Shown here one piece after another: positions 34,232-43,437 of a DNA stretch of 64,000 nucleotides; position 1 is the stretch's first letter, and every line of letters starts with the position of its first letter. The translations under genes were made by a program, and so were the position numbers. The DNA lies in assembly GCF_901538355.1 (NCBI RefSeq), contig NZ_LR593887.1:1402920-1466919 (forward strand), in the 5' to 3' direction. This DNA is from Tuwongella immobilis. Its GTDB lineage: Bacteria > Planctomycetota > Planctomycetia > Gemmatales > Gemmataceae. The notes under the pieces were generated by a model. It saw only the letters and a list, made by a program, of their open reading frames with translations. It was not told where the DNA came from and did not search any database.

Positions 34232-35023
34232 TCACAGATTTTCCAATTCGTGATCGCGCAAGTCGGTGAGGAACATATGGCCGGGCTTGTGCGTCATCAC
34301 AAAGGGCAATTTGGCCTCCATGATGACCGCCTGCGGGGTCACGCCGCACGCCCAAAAGACGGGGATTTCATCCGGTCGAATCTGGACCGAATCGCCGAAA
34401 TCGGGCTGATCGATGCGGGGGATGCCGATCGATTCGGGATTGCCAAAATGGATCGGCGCTCCGTGTGCCCGCGGAAATCGGCTGCAAATCGTGGTGGCAC
34501 GCACCGTTTGCGACGGCGTCATCGGGCGCATCGACACGACCATTGGCCCATGAAATCGCCCCGCCGGTTTGCAGGCAATGTTCGTGCGATACATCGGTAC
34601 ATTTCGGCATTCTTCGATGTGTCGCACGGGGAGATCGGCGGCCAGCAGGGCATTCTCGAACGTGAACGAACAGCCGATGAGAAATCCGACCAAATCGTCA
34701 CGCCACAGTCCCAGAAGATTCGTGGGTTCGTCGACCAGTTGGCCGTCTCGAAAGACGCGATATGCCGGGAGATCGGTGCGGATGTCTGCTCCGGGTGCGA
34801 TGGTTCGCGGCTCGGGGCTGCCCACTTCGGTGACATCCAGCAGCGGGCAGGGGCGCGGGTTACGCTGGCAGAACAGCAAGAAATCGAAGGCGTCGTCTTT
34901 CGGCAAAATCACCAAATTGGCCTGCACATAGCCCATCGCCAAGCCTGGCGTGGGGCCGGTCAGTTCTCCCGATCGGGCGGCGTGGCGGACGGCGGCGGCG
35001 GTGGTGAACGATTCCAAATTCAT
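34232..35023 (-). CDS. DUF1445 protein, D-glutamate cyclase-like N-terminal half
   Basis: 263 residues from [13 protein letters not shown]; its ATG overlaps the stop codon of the DUF4392 gene (ATGA). The DUF1445 family (YcsI, annotated as putative hydro-lyase) is shown by [98 protein letters not shown] and [10 protein letters not shown]. In vertebrate D-glutamate cyclase this domain is fused to DUF4392, which here is encoded by the preceding gene. The likely reaction is D-glutamate to 5-oxo-D-proline and water; inferred. Confidence 0.85.
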   Translation of the reverse strand: MNLESFTTAAAVRHAARSGELTGPTPGLAMGYVQANLVILPKDDAFDFLLFCQRNPRPCPLLDVTEVGSPEPRTIAPGADIRTDLPAYRVFRDGQLVDEPTNLLGLWRDDLVGFLIGCSFTFENALLAADLPVRHIEECRNVPMYRTNIACKPAGRFHGPMVVSMRPMTPSQTVRATTICSRFPRAHGAPIHFGNPESIGIPRIDQPDFGDSVQIRPDEIPVFWACGVTPQAVIMEAKLPFVMTHKPGHMFLTDLRDHELENL

Positions 35024-36021
35024 ACGGCGGCTCGTTGAAGGGCTTCCAGTTGTTGGAGTGGGCGAACATACGTGGGCCAATCCAGGCCATCGACGGTGAC
35101 TTGCGGTTTGCCGATGACCCCATCCACCAGCGGCCCCGCCTCCACCATCACCGCGAGCAAATCATGCTCCACCTGCGGATTGTACCAAGAATCGGCCAGT
35201 CGATGCGAGCGCAGCAGTGCAATTCCAGCGGCCAGCGCCCAGGCACCCCAGTTCGAGACCCCCGCGACGATCAGCTGCTCGGCGGGCACTCGGCAGGCCA
35301 CCAACTCCCCGCGTGGGATATTTCGGCGGATGATGTCCCACCCGATTCGCCCCATGCCGATTTCGTTGCCGCCATCGCCGATGCCAATGACCGGGAGCGT
35401 CGATTCTTCGATCAGCCAATGGGCCGGGCGAACTAAGTCGGTGACATCGATGCCTCGCATGCTGCGACAACGGCCACGCTCCGACTCGGGGACCAGTCGG
35501 GAAAATTCGGCGATCATTTCCAGATCGTTCCCCGGTTGGGCACGCAGACTTTCGACCGTGTGCCCTGGCCCAACTCGTTCCAGCGGAATCAGATGCGTCG
35601 GCGGGATCGTCCACGGGGCACCAGCGCGAATCGCCTCACGATCCGCCGGAATGTTTGCCACGGGAACCCGATCCGCAAGCCCCAGGTGCATCAACCCCGC
35701 TCGCAGTGCCGCTTCGCAATTGGGATCGGCGACAATCTCCACGCCAATGCCCATCTCCAGGCACGCCCGCGCCAGCGAAATCGCTCCCAACGGGCCATCG
35801 GTTTCCGCCGCAATCGGCGTGGCGGTCGGAATCGTGAACCCGGTGATGATGCCCAATCGCGGGGCGGGATGCTGGGCAATTCGCTGGCAGGCGACGGCGA
35901 AGTCGTCTCGCGTGACCGTGAGCAGATTCTCCACCGGATCGCGGGCCAACCCCCGATTGCCAATGTCCACCTGCACCACATCCCGAATGGCGTTGAGCCG
36001 TTGCCGCGTTGACTCCGTCAC
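35020..36021 (-). CDS. DUF4392 protein, D-glutamate cyclase-like C-terminal half
   Basis: 333 residues from a GTG overlapping the pseudouridine-synthase stop (GTGA), with a strong GGAGGAAAA site eight bases before. The longer open frame upstream lies inside the synthase gene and is rejected. Motifs: [73 protein letters not shown] and [15 protein letters not shown]. These fit the DUF4392 domain found at the C-terminus of D-glutamate cyclase. The gene is coupled at both ends, in the order RluA-type synthase, DUF4392, DUF1445, which supports a two-subunit enzyme. Confidence 0.85.
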   Translation of the reverse strand: MTESTRQRLNAIRDVVQVDIGNRGLARDPVENLLTVTRDDFAVACQRIAQHPAPRLGIITGFTIPTATPIAAETDGPLGAISLARACLEMGIGVEIVADPNCEAALRAGLMHLGLADRVPVANIPADREAIRAGAPWTIPPTHLIPLERVGPGHTVESLRAQPGNDLEMIAEFSRLVPESERGRCRSMRGIDVTDLVRPAHWLIEESTLPVIGIGDGGNEIGMGRIGWDIIRRNIPRGELVACRVPAEQLIVAGVSNWGAWALAAGIALLRSHRLADSWYNPQVEHDLLAVMVEAGPLVDGVIGKPQVTVDGLDWPTYVRPLQQLEALQRAAV

Positions 36022-36725
36022 CCATTTTCCTCCATCATGGCCAATAAGGGCGCGAATTGCTCCCGCCAAAATTCCGGGAAATCGCATTGCAATCGAATGC
36101 GGGTGCCCAGCGTGGGATGTTCCCATTCCAGCGATCGCGCATGGAGCGCAATCGCGTCGCGGATTCGGGCCGTGTGCCCCCAGGGATGCCCATATTTGGC
36201 ATCGCCCAGAATCGGATGCCCCCGACTGGCCGCTTGCACGCGAATCTGGTGCCGTCTGCCGGTTTCCAGTTGAATTTCGAGTGCGGTTCGCCCGGCCAGA
36301 TCCGCCAGCCGCCGATAATGCAGCCGACAACATTTGCCGCCGGCGGAACCCGGTCGCACAATCTCGGCGGTGGGCGAGGAATCCTCTTTGGCCAGCCAAT
36401 CTTCCCACGTCCCCGCGTCGCTGGCAACCGTTCCTTCCACCACGGCCCAATATCGCTTCTCGACGGTGCCCAGTCGAAATTGCTCGCTCAACCGGGCCGC
36501 CGCTTTACTCGTGCGGGCAAACAGCAGCACGCCGCTCACCGGCTTATCCAACCGATGCACCACCCCCAGGAACACATTCCCCGGCTTGGAATATTTCGCT
36601 TTCAGATAGTCCCGCACCATTCGATCGACGGTCTCGGTCACGCCATCGAAATGCGCACTGGGCACCCCCGGCGGCTTCGCCACCGCGATGCAGTGATTAT
36701 CTTCGTACAGAACATGCAGATTCAT
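36018..36725 (-). CDS. RluA-family pseudouridine synthase
   Basis: 235 residues from MNLHVLYEDNHC; AAAGG lies about ten bases upstream, while an earlier ATG would add an unrelated tail. The catalytic motif is VVHRLDKPVSG (Asp in HRLD), with VAKPPGVPSA, GTVEKRYWAVVEG, LEIQLETGRRHQIRVQAASRGHPILGDAKYG and ALHARSLEWEHP. Family members isomerise uridines in rRNA or tRNA; no S4 domain is present, so it resembles the short RluA/RluC-like group. First gene of an overlapping three-gene operon. Confidence 0.88.
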   Translation of the reverse strand: MNLHVLYEDNHCIAVAKPPGVPSAHFDGVTETVDRMVRDYLKAKYSKPGNVFLGVVHRLDKPVSGVLLFARTSKAAARLSEQFRLGTVEKRYWAVVEGTVASDAGTWEDWLAKEDSSPTAEIVRPGSAGGKCCRLHYRRLADLAGRTALEIQLETGRRHQIRVQAASRGHPILGDAKYGHPWGHTARIRDAIALHARSLEWEHPTLGTRIRLQCDFPEFWREQFAPLLAMMEENG

Positions 36726-36994
36726 CGCGTCTCGCCTTTCGATATCCGTGAATATATGCCCAATCGGCGGCTTTGTCCGGTAGCGAGACGCGAGTTGCGT
36801 CGCTGGTCTTTGGATTTGGGAGCACGCGCCGATTGATTCGGTGAATTGATATTTGCTGATTTGTGGATTTGACAAGTTGTGGAAAAAATCCATGAATTTC
36901 GATTTGTGAATGATTTGCTCCTATCATCGGCTTCGGGTTGGCACTACGATCGACACAGGTTGCCGATCCTGCCATTTTTGATTGAGGCCCGCCC
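36726..36994. promoter_or_regulatory. Divergent intergenic region
   Basis: About 270 AT-rich bases between the RluA-type operon and the FG-GAP gene, so it should hold promoters for both. A TTGACA hexamer occurs at 36869-36874 (plus strand), without a convincing -10 partner. GAGG lies seven bases before the ATG at 36995. No gene or other repeat was seen. Confidence 0.45.
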
Positions 36995-39532
36995 ATGTCG
37001 AAGAATCGCCCCTTAGTTGCACCGCTGTCACGCATGCTGGAACAGTTGGAAGGCCGGATTGTCCCGGCGATCGTCTCCACAATCCGTGAGACGACTGGGC
37101 TGAACGCGGTGGAGATTCAGGCTACCGTGGATGCATTCCGGAATGATCTGGGCACGCTCAACCCGAATGCGCCGGGATCGTTCGGCAGCGGTCGCCGGGA
37201 AATCAACTGGGACGGCGTGCCTGCGGGAAGTTCGGACCCGAACAATCTGGCGGCGGATTTCTTCAACAGCAAATCGCCGCGTGGCGTCGTGTTCGATACG
37301 CTCGGAAGTGGGTTCCAGGTGAGTGGGAATGTGGCGGATGTCGGAGCGGGGAACGAGCGGTTCGGCCTGACGAATGCGACCTATCCGACGGCATTTGGCA
37401 CGTTCAGTGCCGAGAAATTGTTCATTGCCGTGGGCAGTAACATCACCGATGTGGAATTCTTTTTGCCCGGCAGCAATACCCCAGCGGCGGTGAGCGGCTT
37501 CGGGGCCGTGTTTACGGATGTCGATCTCACGGGTTCGACTCGGCTGGACTTCTTCGATGAAAACGGGATGTTGACCTTCAGTCGCGAAGTGTTGACAACT
37601 CCCAGTGATGCGTCGCTGTCGTTTTTGGGTGTGAGCTTCACGGATGGGCTGATTTCCCGCGTGCGGATCACCGCTGGCAACGCCGCGTTGGGAGCAGCGG
37701 CCAACGATATTACGCAAGGTGGAACGGCTGATCTGGTGACGATTGATGATCTGATTTATGGCGAACCCGTGTTGGCCGCCCCGACGATCCTTGCGCCGGT
37801 GCAACGCATTCGAGAAGCGACCGGGGCCGCTGTGGTGAATATCCAGGCAGCCGTCGATGCCTTTCGGGCGGATCTGGGCACGCTGAATGCAAACGAAGCG
37901 AAATCGTTCGGAACTGGCCGCCGGGAAATCAACTGGGATGGCGTGCCTGCGGGCAGTTCGGAGCCGAACAATCTGGCATCGAACTTTTTCAACAGCAATT
38001 CGCCGCGGGGCGTCGTGTTTTCCACGCCCGGTAGCGCCTTCCAGGTCAGCGGGAGCGTCGCGGATGTCGGAGCAGGGAACGAGCGGTTCGGCCTGACGAA
38101 TGCCAACTATCCCTTCGGATTTTCCGCGTTCAGCGAAGAGAAAATTTTCACCGCCGTGGGGAGCAACATCACGGATGTGCAATTCTTCGTCCCCGGCACG
38201 ACGCGGCCCGCATTGGTCAATGGATTCGGCGCGGTGTTTACGGATGTCGATCAATTTGGCACAACGAGCTTGGAGTTTTTCGATGCCGCCGGCACGCTGA
38301 TCTTCTCGCGCACGGTGGCCGCGACGCCTGGCGATGGCTCGCTGTCGTTCCTGGGCGTGACATTCACGCAGGCGTTAATTTCTCGCGTGCGAATCACTTC
38401 GGGCAATGGCGCCTTGGGGGTGGGGGTAGACGATCTGACGTTTGGTGGAATGGCTGATCTCGTTGCACTCGATGACTTCTTCTATGGCGAGCCGATTCCG
38501 CAAATTCCGACGATTGTGTCGGGCAACACGGATGGAATTGCTCAGGTCTTTTTGCCGGATCCGGTCACTGGAACATTTTCCAACCTTTTCGATGCCACGG
38601 TGTCACCATTTGGTGTGGTGGGTGTCAATGTTCGCTCGGCCACCGGCGATGTGGATGGCGACGGGATTGCCGATCTGATTCTGATTTCCGGGCCGGGGAT
38701 ACCGATTCGCTTTTCAGTGATCAGCGGCTTGGACAACACGACCGTGCTGGTGCCACCGACGGCCCCGTTTGCCGGCAGCGAAGATTTCGCTGGCGGGGGT
38801 TTTGTCACCGTCGGCGATCTGAATGGCGACGGCATTGCCGAAATCGCCGTCACACCCGACCAGGGCGGCGGTCCCCGTGTCACGATTTTCAGCCGCGACC
38901 CCGTCTCGAAAGCCTTGTTCGTGTCTGCGAATTTCTTCGGAATTGACGATCCGACATTCCGGGGTGGGGCGCGAGCCGCGCTCGGCGATTTCAACAACGA
39001 TGGATTTTTGGATTTGGTTGTCGGGGCTGGGTTCCTGGGTGGGCCGCGCGTGGCGATTTTCAACGGAATCACACTGCTGGGCACCCCGACGCGATTGGTC
39101 GGCGATTTCTTTGCCTTCCCCGGTCCGGATGCGTTGACGCTTCGCAACGGCGTGTTTGTTTCATCTGGCGATATGAATGGCGATGGATTCGATGATCTCA
39201 TCTTCGCGGGTGGGCCAGGCGGTGCGCCGCGGATCTTCATTTTGAGCGGTGCGCTGGTCTCGGCAGGGAATACCGTCGAGGCACAGAATAACTCGGTGGC
39301 GAATTTCTTTGTCGCCAATAATTCGACGGATCGCGGCGGAGTCCGAGTCGCGGCCACCGATGCCGATGGTGACAATCTCGCCGATCTAATTGCCGCCAGC
39401 GGTGAAGGCAATCCCGCCAGTTTGCGCATCTACCTCGGGAAGAATTTCACCGCCAACACGGAACCGACCATCTTCCAAGACTTGCCCGTTCTGCTGGGAG
39501 CGACCCTCAGCGGTGGCGTTTTTGTTGGCTGA
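36995..39532 (+). CDS. FG-GAP surface protein with duplicated 242-residue unit
   Basis: 845 residues. The N-terminus MSKNRPLVAPLSRMLEQLEGRIVPA has the basic start and LE-Q-LE-x-R-x-(V/T)P motif also seen in the FG-GAP protein at 4479-6848. Residues about 30-513 are two copies of a 242-residue unit that share RREINWDGVPAGSS, DVGAGNERFGLTNA and FGAVFTDVD; the unit is beta-rich and not recognised. The C-terminal third has FG-GAP repeats (GDVDGDGIADLIL, GDLNGDGIAEIAV, GDFNNDGFLDLVV, GDMNGDGFDDLIF, TDADGDNLADLIA) and ends GGVFVG like the FG-GAP protein at the window start. Likely surface exposed. Confidence 0.83.
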   Translation: MSKNRPLVAPLSRMLEQLEGRIVPAIVSTIRETTGLNAVEIQATVDAFRNDLGTLNPNAPGSFGSGRREINWDGVPAGSSDPNNLAADFFNSKSPRGVVFDTLGSGFQVSGNVADVGAGNERFGLTNATYPTAFGTFSAEKLFIAVGSNITDVEFFLPGSNTPAAVSGFGAVFTDVDLTGSTRLDFFDENGMLTFSREVLTTPSDASLSFLGVSFTDGLISRVRITAGNAALGAAANDITQGGTADLVTIDDLIYGEPVLAAPTILAPVQRIREATGAAVVNIQAAVDAFRADLGTLNANEAKSFGTGRREINWDGVPAGSSEPNNLASNFFNSNSPRGVVFSTPGSAFQVSGSVADVGAGNERFGLTNANYPFGFSAFSEEKIFTAVGSNITDVQFFVPGTTRPALVNGFGAVFTDVDQFGTTSLEFFDAAGTLIFSRTVAATPGDGSLSFLGVTFTQALISRVRITSGNGALGVGVDDLTFGGMADLVALDDFFYGEPIPQIPTIVSGNTDGIAQVFLPDPVTGTFSNLFDATVSPFGVVGVNVRSATGDVDGDGIADLILISGPGIPIRFSVISGLDNTTVLVPPTAPFAGSEDFAGGGFVTVGDLNGDGIAEIAVTPDQGGGPRVTIFSRDPVSKALFVSANFFGIDDPTFRGGARAALGDFNNDGFLDLVVGAGFLGGPRVAIFNGITLLGTPTRLVGDFFAFPGPDALTLRNGVFVSSGDMNGDGFDDLIFAGGPGGAPRIFILSGALVSAGNTVEAQNNSVANFFVANNSTDRGGVRVAATDADGDNLADLIAASGEGNPASLRIYLGKNFTANTEPTIFQDLPVLLGATLSGGVFVG
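37082..38533. repeat. Tandem 726-bp intragenic duplication
   Basis: Two copies offset by exactly 726 bp (242 codons), for example ATCCGTGAGACG at 37082 against ATTCGAGAAGCG at 37808. Several stretches are nearly identical at the DNA level (around 37193/37919 and 37335/38061), so the duplication is recent or kept homogeneous by gene conversion. Confidence 0.85.
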
Positions 39533-39645
39533 TGCGCGGGATTGGAGCATCGGCCGATTCCATATTGCCGATGTTTCGATGTTTCGTTGTTCCGATTGCG
39601 GGAATTCGGTCGAATGACTGGGGATCGCCCCTCAAAAAAACAACC

Positions 39646-39693
39646 GCACCCAAATGTTCCCAGGCATCGAACGCGATCCGGGCATTTGGGTGC
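39646..39693 (-). terminator. Intrinsic terminator of the enolase-family gene
   Basis: Perfect 11-bp arms GCACCCAAATG / CATTTGGGTGC with a 26-base loop. On the minus strand it is followed by a run of seven T (aaaaaaa at 39634-39640 on plus). It lies between the convergent FG-GAP and enolase-family genes; the rest of 39533-39755 holds nothing else recognised. Confidence 0.75.
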
Positions 39694-39755
39694 TGGCGGT
39701 TCGGGGCAGGGGGATTTCGCCGGTGTCTGCGGAGGAATCCCCACTTGCGATGGGA

Positions 39756-40877
39756 TTATCGAGATTCGGCAACCAAGTGGTGGCTGACGAAATCTTCGTT
39801 GAGCGTCACCCCGAGTCCGGGACCATCCGGGACGGTGATGTAGCCATCCACAGCTTGCACCTTTTCGGTCGTCAGTTCGTGCCGCAGTGGGGAATCTTCG
39901 ACGCAGTCTTCAAAGATGAAGGCATCGCGGCATGTGCTGAGCCAGTGCAGACTTGCGGCCACGGTGACCGGGCTGGTGTAGCAGTGGTTGCAGGGGCGAG
40001 CGCCGATGTCTTCGATGCGTTGACGAATGTAATACCCGTCGGTGAAGCCGTTGCGGGCGAGATCGACTTGGTAGATGTCCAGGCATCGACCGTCGAGCAA
40101 TGGCCGGAATGCGAGTCGGCCGCATTCTTCTTCGCCGGCGGCGATGGGGACATTGGCCCGATCCCGCAGCCAACGATAGCCATCGTAATCATCCGGGTGC
40201 AGCGGTTCTTCGAGCCAGCCGATGTTGAACGGCTCAAAGGAGTTGGCACGTTTCAGGGCGGTGCGGGCATCCCAGACGCAGCCCGCATCGATGAGCACCA
40301 CGCCATCCTCGCCGACACCTTTGCGGGCACCACGCACCAGGTCGATATCGAGTGCCTCGTTTTGGCCCATGGGTTCCCAGCCGAATTTGACGGCTTTGTA
40401 GCCGTATTCGCGCCATCGGGCACCGATTTTGGCGGTCTCATCGCCGTTTTTGCCGAACAGAATCGAGGCGTAGGCCATCAATCGGGAATGCTGCTTGCCC
40501 CCGAGCAGTCGGTGGATGGGTTCGCCGAAATGCTTGCCCTTGAGATCCCACAGCGCCATATCGATGGCGGCCATGGCGGTGATGGTGACACCACTGCGGC
40601 CAAAGTACATGGTGCGGCGGTACATTTTCTGCCACAGGCGATCCGTTTCCAGCGGATTTTCGCCGATCAGCAGATGCCGCAGCCCGCAAGCGATGTTGTG
40701 GCTAAACGGCGCATCAATAATCGCTTTCACGACTTCGGGCGAGGAATCGGCTTCCCCGATTCCTTCCAGGCCGGTGTCGGTGCGGATGCGGACCAGCACC
40801 GAATCTTGGCTGCTGGCGGTTTTGGCTTCGATCGATTCGATCCGCAGAATTTGGCAGATCACTTCGGTAATTTTCAT
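39756..40877 (-). CDS. Enolase-superfamily enzyme (mandelate racemase/muconate lactonizing type)
   Basis: 373 residues; GAGGAA lies before the ATG. The capping domain begins MKITEVICQILRIES. The barrel has AAIDMALWDLKGKHFGEPIHRLLGG, YKAVKFGWEP (KxK-region reduced to VKFGW), VVLIDAGCVWD (first metal Asp), IGWLEEPLHPDD (Glu) and IAAGEEECGR (third acid), then IYQVDLARNGFTDGYYI and the C-terminal CNHCYTSPV, where His replaces the usual base position. Members dehydrate sugar acids or racemise hydroxy acids; the substrate is not predictable here. Last gene of a four-gene minus-strand operon. Confidence 0.87.
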   Translation of the reverse strand: MKITEVICQILRIESIEAKTASSQDSVLVRIRTDTGLEGIGEADSSPEVVKAIIDAPFSHNIACGLRHLLIGENPLETDRLWQKMYRRTMYFGRSGVTITAMAAIDMALWDLKGKHFGEPIHRLLGGKQHSRLMAYASILFGKNGDETAKIGARWREYGYKAVKFGWEPMGQNEALDIDLVRGARKGVGEDGVVLIDAGCVWDARTALKRANSFEPFNIGWLEEPLHPDDYDGYRWLRDRANVPIAAGEEECGRLAFRPLLDGRCLDIYQVDLARNGFTDGYYIRQRIEDIGARPCNHCYTSPVTVAASLHWLSTCRDAFIFEDCVEDSPLRHELTTEKVQAVDGYITVPDGPGLGVTLNEDFVSHHLVAESR

Positions 40878-40901
40878 GGTCAGTTCCTCGGCTCACCGCG
40901 T

Positions 40902-41930
40902 TCAGCCAATATCCCGCGCCACCACCACAATATGCTGGCCCCGCATCACCGGCGCGCGCCACGTTTGTGCCAGAACGTAGCCATCCACCCCGGCCACAGC
41001 GGGGTACGGTTCCGCATCGATGTAGTCGAAATCGTGCAAATAACCGACCGTCGTGCCGGCCTTCACAAAGTTCCCGCAATCGACGATTGGTTCGTAATGG
41101 CCATCGAACGGGGCGACCGTAAAGCATTCGCGGTCGACCATCTCGACCTTCTTCTGATTGCCCGATTTGTGGAAATCGATGCGCTCGATTTGGCCGCGTA
41201 ATTGTCCGTGATTGATCGCAGCGGCAAGCACTCCCTGGCGACCATATTTCACGCCATCGGTGCAGACCGCGCTGCCCCATCCCAACTCGGTGCCGACGGT
41301 GATTTTGCCGAGTCGTTCCGCTTCGGATGGCAGCAAGCCGGGCGTCTGATTTTGGTACACCATCAAGAACGGAGTGCCGAACCAGCGGGCGGTATCTTCG
41401 ATTTTTCGGGACAGTTCGGGATCATCCACCGGGTGGAAATTGGCACACAACGCGAACCGCGCGACATCGCCGCCGGAGTGCAGATCCAGCACCACATGCA
41501 CCCGCGGCCAAATGTGCGAACGCACGAATCCGGCGATGCGGTGAGTGATTCCGGCCAGCGACGGCGTCACCCCGGCACCGGGAACAAATGCCCGATTCAG
41601 ATTGACTCGGTCGTCCAGCGTTGCCTCGCGGGTGCCGGCCCGGAACGCTCCCGGATTCAGCACCGGCACCAGAATCATGCGGCCCAGCACGTCCTCGGTG
41701 CGGATTTCCCGCAGCAAGTGCTTGAGCGCCATCGGGCCTTCGTATTCGTTGCCGTGATTCGATCCAAAGCTCACCAGCCCTTCGCCGTCTTTGGCATGCG
41801 GGCCGACAATCACGGTCAGCGGAATCAGATGATCGCCCCAAATGCTGTCATGTTCCAGGGCCACCCAATAATCGCGTCGTCCGGGAGAATCCAAATCCAG
41901 CCGCTCGGGGCGGACAATCGTGCGTGTCAC
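40902..41930 (-). CDS. Succinylglutamate desuccinylase/aspartoacylase-family protein
   Basis: 342 residues from GTG with GAGG six bases upstream. M14-type zinc carboxypeptidase fold: VIVGPHAKDGEGLVSFGSNHGNEYEGP contains the HxxE zinc ligands, LVPVLNPGAFRAGTRE the substrate Arg/Asn region, and VHVVLDLHSGGD the third His. The C-terminal domain has DCGNFVKAGTTVGYLHDFDY. Family members cleave N-acyl amino acids or related amides; many in this clade sit with other catabolic genes, as here beside an enolase-family enzyme. Substrate unknown. Confidence 0.87.
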   Translation of the reverse strand: MTRTIVRPERLDLDSPGRRDYWVALEHDSIWGDHLIPLTVIVGPHAKDGEGLVSFGSNHGNEYEGPMALKHLLREIRTEDVLGRMILVPVLNPGAFRAGTREATLDDRVNLNRAFVPGAGVTPSLAGITHRIAGFVRSHIWPRVHVVLDLHSGGDVARFALCANFHPVDDPELSRKIEDTARWFGTPFLMVYQNQTPGLLPSEAERLGKITVGTELGWGSAVCTDGVKYGRQGVLAAAINHGQLRGQIERIDFHKSGNQKKVEMVDRECFTVAPFDGHYEPIVDCGNFVKAGTTVGYLHDFDYIDAEPYPAVAGVDGYVLAQTWRAPVMRGQHIVVVARDIG

Positions 41931-41971
41931 CGTGACCTCGTTTCTAGTCGGCCAAAATCATCCGCAACTGC

Positions 41972-43426
41972 TTACGCCACAATGTCATCAATCACCACGC
42001 CATGCACATCGGTCAGGCGGAAATCGCGCCCGGCATAGCGATAGGTGAGTTGTTCGTGATCGAATCCCAACAGGTGCAACATGGTGGCATGCAGGTCATG
42101 CACGCTGACGGGATTCTCTGCGGCGGCAAAGCCGAATTCGTCCGTCGCGCCGTAGACCGTGCCACCCTTGATGCCGCCGCCGGCCATCCACACCGTGAAG
42201 CCATACGGGTTGTGATCGCGGCCCAACTGCGCTTTGCCATCGCCGCCCAATTCGACAGTCGGAGTGCGGCCAAATTCCCCACCCCAAACCACCAGCGTAT
42301 CTTCCAACATGCCGCGTTGCTTCAAGTCGGTGAGCAATGCCGCGATCGGCTGATCGATTTCGCGGGCCAGATTGCGGTGCGCTCCTTCGATGCCCGCGTG
42401 ATTGTCCCAAGGCTGTCCCGCGCCGTGCCACAACTGCACATAGCGGACACCGCGTTCGAGCAATCGCCGGGCAATGAGTGTCTGCCGGGCATGCACGCCG
42501 TTGCCGTACATTTCCCGCACTTTTTGCGGCTCTTGATTGATGTCAAAGGCATCTGCCGCTTCGGTTTGCATGCGAAACGCCAGTTCAAACGATTGAATGC
42601 GGGCATCCAATCGCGGATCGGTCCGGCCTTGTCGATGCGTCTGATTGAAGCGACTGAGCAAATCGAGTTGCTGCCGTTGGGCCGGGATCGTTGTATGCTT
42701 CGGCGAGATATTCTCAATCAATCGATTGATCGTCTCGTGTTTGCTATCGATGAACGTGCCCTGAAATGCGCCCGGCAGAAAGCCGTTCTGCCAATTCTCG
42801 GTCCCTTTGATGGGATGCCCACCGGGGCACATGGCGATAAACCCAGGCAGGTTCTGATTTTCCGTTCCCAGGCCGTACAGCACCCACGCCCCGACACTCG
42901 GCCGCGCTTGCACGGAATCGCCGCAATTCATGAGCATCAGCGACGGCTCATGATTGGGCACCTGCACCTTCATCGAGCGAATGACCGCAATGTCGTCGAT
43001 ATGTTGGGCAGTCTTGGCGAAAATCTCGCTGACTTCGATTCCACTTTGGCCATATTTTTGGAATTTGAACGGGGAGGGGAACGCCGCCCCGGTTTTGCGT
43101 TCGGTCCGCAGCGTGTTCGGAACCGCTTTGCCCGCATACTTTTGCAGCATTGGCTTGGGGTCGAACGTGTCCACATGGCTGGGACCGCCATTGAGGAAAA
43201 AGTGGATGACGCGCTTGGCTTTGCCCGGAAAATGCGGCTTGCGGGCGGCCAGCGGCCGATTCCCGATCGGCGCACCGGCCATCGGCGCGGGACCGGCGGC
43301 CAGCAGGTGGCCGGAATCGTGCATCACCCCGGCCAGGCCGAGCAAGCCCATCCCCATGCCGGAGCGGGCGAGCCATTCGCGGCGGCTCATCGGGAACCCT
43401 GTGGGCTGCGATGGTGGCATCATCAT
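41972..43426 (-). CDS. DUF1501 protein, Tat-exported
   Basis: 484 residues, start preceded by AAGGAGCGGACC. A Tat signal is present (MSRREWLARSGMGMGLLGLAG). DUF1501 features: RVIHFFLNGGPSHVDTFDPKPML, VIRSMKVQVPNHEPSLMLMNCGDS, RPSVGAWVLYGLGTENQNLPGF, YVQLWHGAGQPWDNH, VVWGGEFGRTPTVE and DHNPYGFTVWMAGGGIKGGTVYGATDEFG. It lies 11 bases behind the large DUF1549/DUF1553 gene, its usual partner. Exported, alkaline-phosphatase-like fold, activity unknown. Confidence 0.9.
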   Translation of the reverse strand: MMMPPSQPTGFPMSRREWLARSGMGMGLLGLAGVMHDSGHLLAAGPAPMAGAPIGNRPLAARKPHFPGKAKRVIHFFLNGGPSHVDTFDPKPMLQKYAGKAVPNTLRTERKTGAAFPSPFKFQKYGQSGIEVSEIFAKTAQHIDDIAVIRSMKVQVPNHEPSLMLMNCGDSVQARPSVGAWVLYGLGTENQNLPGFIAMCPGGHPIKGTENWQNGFLPGAFQGTFIDSKHETINRLIENISPKHTTIPAQRQQLDLLSRFNQTHRQGRTDPRLDARIQSFELAFRMQTEAADAFDINQEPQKVREMYGNGVHARQTLIARRLLERGVRYVQLWHGAGQPWDNHAGIEGAHRNLAREIDQPIAALLTDLKQRGMLEDTLVVWGGEFGRTPTVELGGDGKAQLGRDHNPYGFTVWMAGGGIKGGTVYGATDEFGFAAAENPVSVHDLHATMLHLLGFDHEQLTYRYAGRDFRLTDVHGVVIDDIVA

Positions 43427-43437
43427 TGGTCCGCTCC

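Noticed and set aside
35020-36450. 476-codon version of the DUF4392 gene
   Set aside because: The extra 143 codons lie inside the RluA-type gene; a strong ribosome binding site precedes the GTG at 36021.
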